Below the pieces are notes generated by a model. The model did not search any database, had not been told where the DNA came from, and worked only from the letters and a program-made list of their open reading frames with translations. The translations under genes and the position numbers were made by a program. This document shows, one piece after another, positions 34,643-42,352 of a DNA stretch of 57,507 nucleotides (position 1 is its first letter; the number at the start of each line of letters is the position of its first letter). Source of the DNA: Aeropyrum sp. (GTDB taxonomy: Archaea; Thermoproteota; Thermoprotei_A; Sulfolobales; Acidilobaceae); the NCBI GenBank assembly GCA_015523465.1, contig WAKF01000041.1:1-57507 (forward strand), written 5' to 3'.

Positions 34643-35995
34643 TTGCCTAAGGCGTTAAACCTGTTTAGTGTCAGGCTATTAATGTTGTTACTAATAATAA
34701 TTGTATTTATAATGCAACTTGACAATGCCTATATAGCCGGGGCTCTGGAGCCTGAGGGAGAGATAGGCTCGATTCATAATTCTAACGATTTTCCAGTGAT
34801 ATTTAAGGTTGGTGGTAGTAGAATTGTTATACCTCCTAATGAAAGCTTTACTGTAGACCGTGAGGTTAAGGCGTGTATCGTGGAGCCCCTAGTATACTAT
34901 ATCTCGGAGGATATAAGACTCGTTTTTGAAGGTTTGATCGTTGATGGTAGACTGATAAACTCTCCGTGCTATATATTCTATACGCCCGTAACTCAGCTTC
35001 AACCCTATTATAGAGTTGAAGTTAGGGTTCTTGTCGTCTCTACCCCGCCTGGTGTGTACTCAGCCGAGTACTGGGGTAGGCAGGGAACGGTTATTGAAGT
35101 CAGGGTCCCTAAGACAATTATATCTGATAACGGCTATGTAAGGCATAATCTCACGCTAATTAAGGTTGGTGAAGTCTCGTTTAACTCTTCTACAGTAAGC
35201 TTGAGTCTAGACTCTCCTAAGGTAGTGACGGCTATATATAATACTGAGTACCTACTAGTAGTGGATGATAAGAAGTACTGGCACAGCGGTTTTCTACTGA
35301 TACCGCTCGAAGATCTTAGAAAGAATGGTAGCGAAGCGGCTATGCTAGTGCCCAGGGCAATCTTACTTCCTTCAGGAACCATAATAGAGCCTAACGAGCA
35401 GGGGTTTTTCATTATAAGTAGCCCTGAAAAGGGGAAAGCGAGGGTTTTCTATACTACGCTTTACAGGGTAGTAGTTGAGAGGCCTAGCGGGGTTGAGGTG
35501 TTTTGGGTTGAAGAGGGTGGTATACTGGAGTTGGACTTTGATAGGGAGATTCAGGTTTCGGATAGGGAGAAGCTGGTTTTGGAGGGTGTTTTAGTTAATG
35601 GGAAGCCTTATGAGGGTATCCCGATCAAGGTTAAGGTCTATTCGCCGCTAACAGTGGAGCCTCAGTATAAGAAGTATTATCTTGTCGAGGTGGAGAGCAT
35701 ATTGGGGAGGAGTACAAGTTGGGTTGAAGAGGGATCCACGTTTCCATTATATTTCCCTCCCGAGATGCCTGCGGGGATATTCACCAAGTTAAAGCTTCGT
35801 AACATACAGGCCGAGGGAGAGCTAGTTAGTTATAGTGGCGGCCTAGGCAGGGTAGTAGTGTCTAGGCCTATGAAAATAACTGCTATATATAGTGTGGAGC
35901 CTGTAGCTTGGAGGATAATACTGGCTACTATACCAATAACGCTCTTATCACTAGCGTCAACCTTCTACATTTATAGGGTGATAAAGAACTTGTAA
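34643..35995 (+). CDS. Membrane-anchored exoprotein with degenerate about 72-residue repeats
   Basis: A 450-residue surface protein, unknown family. N-terminal signal segment (residues 10-33), a long beta-rich outside part, and a C-terminal helix (423-445) followed by YRVIKNL, so it is anchored in the membrane. The outside part holds repeats starting at about residues 122, 203, 274 and 346 (YYRVEVRVL, YLLVVDD, YRVVVERPSG, YLVEVES), spaced 81, 71 and 72, each with a Trp/Tyr (EYWGRQG, KYWHSG, FWVEEGG, SWVEEGS) and a final strand before an A-I-Y or P-L-T turn. This resembles InlB-B/Flg_new-like repeats. TTG start. Confidence 0.7.
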   Translation: MPKALNLFSVRLLMLLLIIIVFIMQLDNAYIAGALEPEGEIGSIHNSNDFPVIFKVGGSRIVIPPNESFTVDREVKACIVEPLVYYISEDIRLVFEGLIVDGRLINSPCYIFYTPVTQLQPYYRVEVRVLVVSTPPGVYSAEYWGRQGTVIEVRVPKTIISDNGYVRHNLTLIKVGEVSFNSSTVSLSLDSPKVVTAIYNTEYLLVVDDKKYWHSGFLLIPLEDLRKNGSEAAMLVPRAILLPSGTIIEPNEQGFFIISSPEKGKARVFYTTLYRVVVERPSGVEVFWVEEGGILELDFDREIQVSDREKLVLEGVLVNGKPYEGIPIKVKVYSPLTVEPQYKKYYLVEVESILGRSTSWVEEGSTFPLYFPPEMPAGIFTKLKLRNIQAEGELVSYSGGLGRVVVSRPMKITAIYSVEPVAWRIILATIPITLLSLASTFYIYRVIKNL

Positions 35996-36065
35996 TGTAT
36001 AAGAGCTATTCACGATCACCGTAATATAGATATATATTTGGTATTATGCCCTGTAGACTAGCATT

Positions 36066-36076
36066 AAAGCTTATAT
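36066..36076 (+). promoter_or_regulatory. Strong BRE/TATA promoter for the secreted protein gene
   Basis: AAAGC-TTATAT is a near-ideal BRE plus box A. Transcription is predicted near 36100, leaving a short leader with AGGGAGG just before ATG 36116. This suggests high expression separate from the two upstream genes. Confidence 0.6.
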
Positions 36077-36115
36077 GCAATATTTAACACCCAGACTGAT
36101 GTAGAGGGAGGGTGT

Positions 36116-36628
36116 ATGTCAAAAGCTACGGAGCAAAAGGGTAAGAAGAGGAGCAGGAAGCTCGCGTTGCTAGCAATACTAGCAGTATACTTTGTGATAA
36201 TGAATATATCTATAGCATACGCACTCACGGCCGGGTCCATAAATACGGTGAACGTGAACGTTAACGGCGGCACCTCCGCACTGGGAGCTTCGGCCCAGTA
36301 TTATACAGGCTCTGTTTCAACCTCTTTCACGGCTCCGCCAGCCCCAAGCAGCGCTACAGTAGACTTGAACACTCTGGGGTTCTGGCTGGTCACGAGTGTC
36401 GACGTCTCGGTATCCTTTGGAACGGCACCTCCCAACGGCCAAAAATACAATATATACGTCTTCCTAAAGAACTCGGCTAACACCGTAATTGCTAGCACGG
36501 CGGACTATGCTACTATTACTGGAGACGGCACTACAACCACCTTCAACGTGACCAACGTAGCCATACTACCCCCCGTATTCATATGGGATGTAGCATCGGC
36601 GGAAGTATGGATAGTGCCTACACCATAA
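36116..36628 (+). CDS. Small secreted beta-rich protein, candidate TasA/AbpA-like filament subunit
   Basis: A 170-residue secreted protein. Residues 1-15 are strongly basic, 16-33 are hydrophobic, and IAYA-LTAG at 33-40 gives an AXA cleavage site after residue 36. The mature part of about 134 residues has no Cys, is rich in Thr, Val, Ser, Asn and Ala, and alternates like beta strands (SINTVNVNVNGG, TSVDVSVSFGT, KYNIYVFLKN). This build, a small beta-sandwich with a nearby SipW-type peptidase, is that of TasA/camelysin-type proteins, archaeal bundling pilins and cannula proteins. I see no sequence signature proving it; not a type IV pilin, as no class III cleavage site is present. Promoter and ribosome site are strong. 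Confidence 0.65.
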   Translation: MSKATEQKGKKRSRKLALLAILAVYFVIMNISIAYALTAGSINTVNVNVNGGTSALGASAQYYTGSVSTSFTAPPAPSSATVDLNTLGFWLVTSVDVSVSFGTAPPNGQKYNIYVFLKNSANTVIASTADYATITGDGTTTTFNVTNVAILPPVFIWDVASAEVWIVPTP

Positions 36629-36836
36629 CCGTGATATGAAGGGCCCTGGCGCTGCAAAGAAGCACTTAAACTTGAATGCGGGCTTCCTGCTCCCGATACC
36701 ACCCTTTTCTCCACCCTCTACTCTCTCCGGAGGGTTCGTGAGTTTCAGGAATGGTTTGCTGCATTCATAGCACAATAATGGCGGGTATCGCTATATTGGT
36801 ATACTTAGTGATGGGAAAAAGTGTTTAGATGTAAGT
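36629..36836. other. Gap downstream of the secreted protein gene
   Basis: No gene seen. A C/T-rich stretch at 36701-36720 (CCCTTTTCTCCACCCTCT) about 90 bases after the stop may act as a transcription terminator, as pyrimidine runs do in archaea. No tRNA or repeat was recognised. Confidence 0.35.
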
Positions 36837-36848
36837 TGAATATATATT
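36837..36848 (+). promoter_or_regulatory. Orphan TATA box upstream of rps15
   Basis: AATATATATTTA is a strong box A in a gap, centred 26 bases before a GTG that opens a 29-codon frame. It may instead drive rps15, whose start is 170 bases further on. Confidence 0.5.
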
Positions 36849-36867
36849 TAGTCTTCGATGCCACAGC

Positions 36868-36957
36868 GTGATACTGACTGAGGGTGTCGGCTTCGCTAAC
36901 TTAATAGAACTGGTCTGGAAGAGCTTAAGCAGGATAGTATACGTTTGGAAATCGTAG
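36868..36957 (+). CDS. Possible leaderless 29-residue hydrophobic peptide
   Basis: GTG at 36868 lies about 26 bases after the centre of a strong TATA box, exactly where a leaderless archaeal mRNA begins. The frame reads MILTEGVGFANLIELVWKSL then SRIVYVWKS to TAG at 36955-36957. The middle, LIELVWKSLSRIVYVW, would form an amphipathic or membrane helix. It may be a small protein gene, an upstream peptide in the rps15 leader, or chance. Confidence 0.35.
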   Translation: MILTEGVGFANLIELVWKSLSRIVYVWKS

Positions 36958-37018
36958 CAGGGTAGCCTTTATGGGCTTTGGGCGCGTGCATCTCTAGCAG
37001 GCTATGGGGGGTTGAGGC

Positions 37019-37477
37019 GTGAATAAGCGTAGAGAGAAGGGTCAATCCCACTCTACTAGGCCTGCGAGGCCGCAGCCTCCGCCCTGGCTCACATTTAGCC
37101 CTGAGGAGGTGGAGCAGATAATCGTTGAGCTTGCTAAGAAGGGTTATGGGCCGAGCATGATAGGCGTCATACTTAGGGATCAGTTCGGCATACCCCTCGT
37201 CAAGCCGATCCTAGGGAAGAAGCTTAGCAGGGTGCTCGAGGAGCATGGGCTAGCGCCTGAGATACCGGAGGACCTTATGAACCTTATCAGGAAGGCCGTA
37301 AACCTTAGAAGGCATCTTGAGGAGCACCCGAAGGATCTACATGCAAAGAAGGGGCTTCTAGACCTTGAGTCTAAGATTAGGAGGCTCGTCAAGTATTATA
37401 AGAGGGTGGGTAAGCTGCCGCCGGACTGGGAGTACGATCCTGAGAGGGCTAAGCTGCTAGTGGCTGGGGGCAGGTAG
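37019..37477 (+). CDS. rps15: 30S ribosomal protein S15
   Basis: Archaeal S15 (eukaryotic S13), 152 residues. The eukaryote-type N-terminal extension is present ([20 protein letters not shown]) before the S15 core [20 protein letters not shown] and [22 protein letters not shown] start after GGGGGGTTGAGGC. It begins the operon rps15-recJ/cdc45-like-pcc1-rps3ae, which is typical of crenarchaea. Confidence 0.96.
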   Translation: MNKRREKGQSHSTRPARPQPPPWLTFSPEEVEQIIVELAKKGYGPSMIGVILRDQFGIPLVKPILGKKLSRVLEEHGLAPEIPEDLMNLIRKAVNLRRHLEEHPKDLHAKKGLLDLESKIRRLVKYYKRVGKLPPDWEYDPERAKLLVAGGR

Positions 37478-37493
37478 CCCCTTTAGGGGGTGC

Positions 37494-38798
37494 GTGGTTC
37501 TTGTGCTAAAGCTTACACTAACCTCCCCGCCCGACCATAAGGCTTTAGAGGCTCTGGCTTCGGCCTTCAACAAGCTTGTTGAGGATGGCGGTAAGGTTGG
37601 GTTCGTGAAGGTGTATAGCTACCCCGCAGGCGACTCTCTCGCCGCCCAGCTCTTCGCCTCTAGGAGGCTTATGGCTGCGGGTGTCAGGCCCGTACTAGGA
37701 GTCTCACTACGCCCTCCCAAGCCTGAAGGTCCTACCCTCCTCCTAGGCTATGATAGTGTTAATGTGAGGGCTGGAGAGGCGGAGTATACCGTGTTGGCTA
37801 TTAACTCTGGGGAGCTGAGGGGGAAGCCCTCTATAAACGTGTACCTGGTCGAGGGCGACGGGAGCGTCTCTGCTATAACACTGGCTGCTGTAGCAGGCTC
37901 CATAGGCTATAAGGGTGGCTGGGACGCGATGCTAGCCCTCGCGGGCTCCTACCTGGGCCGGTACTCTGGGAGGGAGGGGAGGCTTCACGGGCTCGACAAG
38001 TTCATGGCTGAGGAGCTGATGAGGGTTGACAGCTACTCTCTCGAAACCTACACTGGGCTCAGGGTATACAAGCCCCATCACGGAGACGCCTGCAAGGCCC
38101 TTTCTAGGACCTCCAACCCCTATTATCCCTCAATCACCGGCGACGAGGAGTATTGTAGGGAGGCCTTGGAGGCCCAGGGCGTGGGGCGGCTGGCTTCGCA
38201 GAACCTTGCTAGCCTCTCTGCGAGGGGGGAGGAGGAGGTGGCACGGCTTGTTGAGGCTGTGATCGAGGTTGTAAGGGAGAGGGGTGCCTGGGCTCGGTTT
38301 GACGAGCAGGTTATAGACGAGTACCTGGGAGGCTTCATAATATCAAGGCAGCCCCTAAACCCCCTGCAGGACCTTAGGATGGCGGCGGACACTATTGTGT
38401 ATTCTGCTGAGGTAGGCGGGCTTCATGCTCTAGCGTCCATAGCAGCAGACCTCGAGGTGGAATATCAGGTTGCCGAGAGGAGCTTGGAGGATTATTCTGA
38501 GAGGTTGCCGGATGCCGTAGAGGCTGCTAAGCCTCGTAGGCTTAAGCTCCAGACCAAGCATAGGGTGTACCTGGTCGACGGGGGTAGAGGGGATTCTCCA
38601 TACCTGCTCTGGAAGGCCCTCTCGCTGTTAGGTCAAGTAGAGAGGGACTCTATAATAGTCTTGAATGTTGAGGGAGAGAGGATCGCTTCCCCAGTACAAG
38701 CAGAGGCTGCCGGAGGCTCTGGCACTGTTAGGAGGCTAGTAGAGACTCGCTTGTTTGAGGGAGAGGGGCTCAGGCTTTGGCTGAGAGCCTCTGCCTAG
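37494..38798 (+). CDS. RecJ/Cdc45-like DHH protein, catalytically degenerate
   Basis: A 434-residue member of the archaeal RecJ/Cdc45 group, recognised by its place right after rps15, where crenarchaea keep the RecJdbh gene whose Sulfolobus product binds GINS and MCM in the replicative helicase. The first DHH motif (normally DxDG) reads YPAGDSLAAQLFASRRLMAAG, and the region where DHH is expected (TLLLGYDSVNV) has no Asp-His-His, so no phosphoesterase activity is expected. It would act as the archaeal Cdc45 scaffold. Identity rests on context plus the alpha/beta N-terminus; GTG start with AGGGGG upstream. The next gene overlaps its end by 22 bases. Confidence 0.72.
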   Translation: MVLVLKLTLTSPPDHKALEALASAFNKLVEDGGKVGFVKVYSYPAGDSLAAQLFASRRLMAAGVRPVLGVSLRPPKPEGPTLLLGYDSVNVRAGEAEYTVLAINSGELRGKPSINVYLVEGDGSVSAITLAAVAGSIGYKGGWDAMLALAGSYLGRYSGREGRLHGLDKFMAEELMRVDSYSLETYTGLRVYKPHHGDACKALSRTSNPYYPSITGDEEYCREALEAQGVGRLASQNLASLSARGEEEVARLVEAVIEVVRERGAWARFDEQVIDEYLGGFIISRQPLNPLQDLRMAADTIVYSAEVGGLHALASIAADLEVEYQVAERSLEDYSERLPDAVEAAKPRRLKLQTKHRVYLVDGGRGDSPYLLWKALSLLGQVERDSIIVLNVEGERIASPVQAEAAGGSGTVRRLVETRLFEGEGLRLWLRASA

Positions 38799-39037
38799 GC
38801 GAGCTGCGACTTCAAGGCCCTCCCTCGGTTGCCGATGCGCTGGAGGTTGATAACAAGATTGCTCCTCCCTGGCTGAGCGTCTCGTGTAGGTGGGAGAGTG
38901 GGGAGGTTAAGTGTAGAGTCGTAGTGAGGGAATGTAGCAGCCCCCGGAGGATCCTATCGCTACGAAATACGCTTGTTGACATACTGTTATGTTATAGGGC
39001 GGCGATGGACTCCCTCAGGGCTGCGGAGCCTAGATAA
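38777..39037 (+). CDS. Pcc1-family KEOPS subunit (Pcc1 or Pcc2)
   Basis: An 86-residue Pcc1-family protein, the dimerisation subunit of KEOPS that helps bind tRNA. The fold is two helices on a three-strand sheet; seen here are a short N-terminal strand, VADALEVDN, then VKCRVVVREC and the family C-terminal helix LSLRNTLVDILLCYRAAMDSL. A second family member is at 55247, so one may be Pcc1 and the other the paralogue Pcc2 described in archaea as a fifth KEOPS subunit. TTG start, overlapping the RecJ/Cdc45-like gene by 22 bases; 14 or more bases before rps3ae. Confidence 0.82.
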   Translation: MAESLCLGELRLQGPPSVADALEVDNKIAPPWLSVSCRWESGEVKCRVVVRECSSPRRILSLRNTLVDILLCYRAAMDSLRAAEPR

Positions 39038-39063
39038 GCCTTGGAGCTTGTGTGAGGCTGTGG

Positions 39064-39717
39064 GTGCTAGTAGTGGTTAGGGGTGGAGTCAGGGATACCT
39101 GGAAGCTCAAGAAGTGGTATAGGGTGGTAGCGCCGCCAGTCTTCGGAGAGGCGTTCCTGGGCACGACTCCCGCCGATGACCCAAAGAAGCTTATAGGGCG
39201 TGTCATGGAGGTCACTCTCTTCGATATAACCGGTGACTATAGCTACGTCCACGTAAAGCTATACTTCCAGATAATAAGGGTTGAGGGTGACACAGCCTAC
39301 ACCCGTTTCAAGGGTCATGAGCTTCTAAGGGACTATATTAGGAGTCTAACTAGGAGGAAGAGCAGCAAGATAACGGGGATATTCGATGTTTGGACTAAGG
39401 ACGGCTACGGCCTTAGGGTGACTGCTATGGCGTTTACAAGGTATAGGTGTAAGACTAGCCAGAAGAGGGCTATACGCAAGATAATGCAGGATATAATAGA
39501 GTCTAAGGCTAAGGAGTCAACGCTTGACGAGTTCATACAGTTAATGGTCTTTGGAGATCAGGAAGGAAGTCTTCCTCACTTGATCGACGAGAGTGCTAGA
39601 AAGATATACCCGCTGAGGAGGGTTGAGATAGCTAAGAGCAAGCTCCTCTGGATACCAGGTCCTAGGGGGCCCGAGAAAGCTGTCGTGGTATCGCCACTTC
39701 AGCTCAAGGCCCGGTGA
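39064..39717 (+). CDS. rps3ae: 30S ribosomal protein S3Ae
   Basis: Small-subunit protein S3Ae (eukaryotic eS1). Signatures: RDTWKLKKWYRVVAPPVFG, GRVMEVTLFDITGDYSYVH, FKGHELLRDYIRSLTRRKSS and KIYPLRRVEIAKSKLL. The frame opens at GTG 39052; GTG at 39064 is chosen since GTGAGG precedes it by six bases and the family starts just ahead of the RDTWKLKKWY block, but GTG 39073 is also possible. Stop overlaps the next start by four bases (GTGA). Confidence 0.93.
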   Translation: MLVVVRGGVRDTWKLKKWYRVVAPPVFGEAFLGTTPADDPKKLIGRVMEVTLFDITGDYSYVHVKLYFQIIRVEGDTAYTRFKGHELLRDYIRSLTRRKSSKITGIFDVWTKDGYGLRVTAMAFTRYRCKTSQKRAIRKIMQDIIESKAKESTLDEFIQLMVFGDQEGSLPHLIDESARKIYPLRRVEIAKSKLLWIPGPRGPEKAVVVSPLQLKAR

Positions 39718-40793
39718 AGAAGCTTTTGTCGAGGGAACCCTGTCTCCTCGTTAAGTGTTCACTAGGCTTTGAGAGGCTAGTGGCTTCTAGGATCGAAGAG
39801 GTTGCTCCCTGGCTAAGGGCTGAGCCCTCTCCTAAGGGCTTTAAGGGCCTAGTCCTAGTCTACGGGTGTAGGGATGGCCGGGAGGACGCCAGGCTCGTTG
39901 AGAAGACTGTGTTGGAGGCGGATAAGGTGCTAGTCATCGAGGCTCATGCTAAGGCTGAGCCCTGGGAGATAGCCAATGTCGCGGCCTCCTTAGCCAGGGG
40001 AAGGATATCGCCGGGGGAGTGTTTCGCCGTGAGGACGACTAGGAGGGGACGTCACAGCTTCACAAGCATAGACGTTAACGTTGTCGTGGGGGATGCTGTT
40101 AGAAGGGCTACAGGGGCATGTGTGAACCTCAACTTCCCAGACAAGGTAGTAGCTGTGGAGATAATAGGAGAGGACGCCTACATAGCCATATACCCCGGCA
40201 GCATGGAATGGAGGAAGATGAAGCCCGGGAAACACCCACTACTACCCCTCTTTAGGAGGATAAGCGTGGTGCAAATGCCATACCTCGGCCCCCTAGACGC
40301 CTGCAGGAACATTGGTGTGAGGGTGGGAAGAGAAGTCCAAAACTTCGAAGTAAGGGAGCTGGTTGTAGCGCCGGCGGGTGCCGTAGACGCTAGGCAACTG
40401 ATGGAGTTCATAGCGGGGGTTCTGGAGGGGATTGAAAGCAGGTTTGAAATCCAGGTTAAGAGCTACCATAGGAGGCCTTGGAAGGTGCCCGTGCTTGTGC
40501 AAGATATTCACCAGCTTGTGAGGGAGAGGAGGAGTGAGGCTATCATAGTGATGGAGCCTGAGGGGGAGTATGTTACGAGGGTGGCGGAGGACCTGTGGAG
40601 GCTCATACGCTCCTCTAAGAGGGTTAATGTGCTGGTTGGTGCTAGGGAGGGGATACCCCTGGGAGTATATAGACATGCAGACCTCGTAATAGACATAGCT
40701 CCGGGGATAACGCTCTCCACAGACTATGCAGCGGCGAGTGCCTTGATGGCGATAGCCACTGTGGTTCACGACAGAATGGGTGAACTGTTATGA
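39714..40793 (+). CDS. THUMP-SPOUT RNA methyltransferase candidate
   Basis: A 359-residue protein. Residues 1-175 include a THUMP RNA-binding domain (ECFAVRTTRRGRHSFTSIDV, AVEIIGEDAYIAIYPGSM), and the C-terminal half is a SPOUT-class SAM methyltransferase seen by VNVLVGAREGIPLGVYRHAD then LVIDIAPGITLSTDYAAAS, the knot region. Proteins of this build exist across crenarchaea; the modified base is unknown, probably in tRNA or rRNA. Translationally coupled by GTGA/ATGA overlaps with rps3ae and the radical SAM gene. Confidence 0.85.
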   Translation: MKKLLSREPCLLVKCSLGFERLVASRIEEVAPWLRAEPSPKGFKGLVLVYGCRDGREDARLVEKTVLEADKVLVIEAHAKAEPWEIANVAASLARGRISPGECFAVRTTRRGRHSFTSIDVNVVVGDAVRRATGACVNLNFPDKVVAVEIIGEDAYIAIYPGSMEWRKMKPGKHPLLPLFRRISVVQMPYLGPLDACRNIGVRVGREVQNFEVRELVVAPAGAVDARQLMEFIAGVLEGIESRFEIQVKSYHRRPWKVPVLVQDIHQLVRERRSEAIIVMEPEGEYVTRVAEDLWRLIRSSKRVNVLVGAREGIPLGVYRHADLVIDIAPGITLSTDYAAASALMAIATVVHDRMGELL

Positions 40794-42352
40794 CTTACAG
40801 GTACTCGGTAGCCATACTCTACCCCTCTCCAAGGAGTGTTGCCTACAGTAGCCTGGCGTTTCACCTACTCAAGGGCTACCTTTCCGAGGCTGGCGTTGGC
40901 GTCAAGGCCGTCTTCCTGGAAGATGGCGAGCTTGTAGTTCACGGTAAGGGAGGGCTTGAAGAGGTTAGAGCGGTCTTCGTTAGCCTCCCCTTCGAGCTAA
41001 TGTATGTCGACCTTGTTAAAGCCCTAGACCTTATGGGTCTAGAGCCTTTCAGGAAGAATAGGGGCGAAGGAGACCCCATAATAGTAGCCGGGGGACCTGC
41101 AGTCACCGCAAACCCCCTCCCAGTGCTGGATATCGTGGATGCAGTACTTGTGGGGGAAGCCGAGCCAGTACTAGAATATATAGTAGAGGCGCTCTCCGAG
41201 CCTAGTAAGAGGTTAAGGCTGAAGACGCTTTCCAAGCTTCCGGGCGTGCTCGTAGACGAGTACTCAGAGTTGCCTGTGAGGAGGGTCTACGCTAACAACC
41301 TAGACTCGACGTGGTACCCCCTCGACCAGAAGCCCTTAGACAGCGTTGAGCCCGTGTGGGGTAGGACCTTCATACTCGAGACAACTAGGGGGTGCGGTAG
41401 GTCCTGCAGGTTCTGCATGGAAGGCACTATATTTAGGCCTAAGAGGGATAGAAGCCTCCGCAAGCTGAGGGAGCTGCTCTGGGATGGCGTGAGAATTAAT
41501 AGAGTCGGGAAGGTTACCTTCTACAGCCTGGTATTCTTTGATAACAGGGCCTCGGACGAGATATTAAGGGAGGCTGTGGAGTCGGGCCTCGAGGTTAGTG
41601 TCCCTAGCCTTAGGGCTGAGAGTCTCACGTTCGAGAGGGCTAGAATGATAGCCTCTGGAGGCCAGAGGACTGTGACGATAGCCCCCGAGACCGGAAGCTG
41701 CGTTGTGGCTAAGGCCATACTCAAGCCGATAGGCAAAAACCTCACCCTATGGGCGGTTGAGAACGCTGTGGAGGCTGGGATAAAGTCTGTGAAGCTCTAC
41801 CTGATAACAGGGTTCCCCGGGGAGACTATGGATGATGTGAAGGCTACTCTAGATATGGCGTTGGAGGTTGGCGAGGTCCTGAGGTCTAGCGGCGCTAGGC
41901 TCAAGGTGAGTATTAACCCCTTCATGCCGAAGCCTGTGACCGGGATGCAGTGGGCTGGGATGGAGAACCTCAAGACTCTTAGAAGGAAGATTGAGGCCCT
42001 CTCAACCCCCTTAAGGAGGGCTGGAGCCCAGGTTTCCGGTTATGACGTGAAGTGGGCTAGGGCTGAGGTCTTGCTAGCCCGGGGAGGCAGGGAGGTTTCT
42101 AGGCTTGTAGTAGCGTGGGCTAGGAGGGGCGGGAGCTTAGGCGCATTGAGGGCGGCTCTCAGGGATACCGGGTTGCGGGAGGAAGACTACCTATCCGAGA
42201 TCCCTGAGGACGTTGACCCGCCTTGGCACGCCTACGTAGAGCACCCCTACGCAGAGCTCTGGAGGCTTAGGAGGGACTGGAGGATATATAGGTCTGTGGT
42301 GGAGTCTAGGGGTAGGACCTCCAGGCTGCGGATCAAGGGCTGTGACTTCTAG
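40790..42352 (+). CDS. B12-binding-type radical SAM protein
   Basis: A 520-residue radical SAM enzyme. The N-terminal 150 residues have the order of a cobalamin-binding-like Rossmann domain (KGYLSEAGVGVKAVFLED, PIIVAGGPAVTANPLPVLD, ADAVLVGEAEP-like VDAVLVGEAEPVLEY). The 4Fe-4S cluster motif is Cys202-x3-Cys206-x2-Cys209 in TTRGCGRSCRFCMEG, and the SAM-binding GFPGET motif follows in LITGFPGETMDD. A conserved end, VDPPWHAYVEHPYAELWR, may be family-specific. Substrate is not known. ATG overlaps the THUMP-SPOUT gene by four bases (ATGA). Its end overlaps convergent rnp2 by four bases. Confidence 0.9.
   Translation: MTYRYSVAILYPSPRSVAYSSLAFHLLKGYLSEAGVGVKAVFLEDGELVVHGKGGLEEVRAVFVSLPFELMYVDLVKALDLMGLEPFRKNRGEGDPIIVAGGPAVTANPLPVLDIVDAVLVGEAEPVLEYIVEALSEPSKRLRLKTLSKLPGVLVDEYSELPVRRVYANNLDSTWYPLDQKPLDSVEPVWGRTFILETTRGCGRSCRFCMEGTIFRPKRDRSLRKLRELLWDGVRINRVGKVTFYSLVFFDNRASDEILREAVESGLEVSVPSLRAESLTFERARMIASGGQRTVTIAPETGSCVVAKAILKPIGKNLTLWAVENAVEAGIKSVKLYLITGFPGETMDDVKATLDMALEVGEVLRSSGARLKVSINPFMPKPVTGMQWAGMENLKTLRRKIEALSTPLRRAGAQVSGYDVKWARAEVLLARGGREVSRLVVAWARRGGSLGALRAALRDTGLREEDYLSEIPEDVDPPWHAYVEHPYAELWRLRRDWRIYRSVVESRGRTSRLRIKGCDF

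Noticed and set aside
36116-36628. Type IV pilin or archaellin
   Set aside because: No class III signal peptide with a cleavage site before the hydrophobic helix; instead an AXA site follows the helix.
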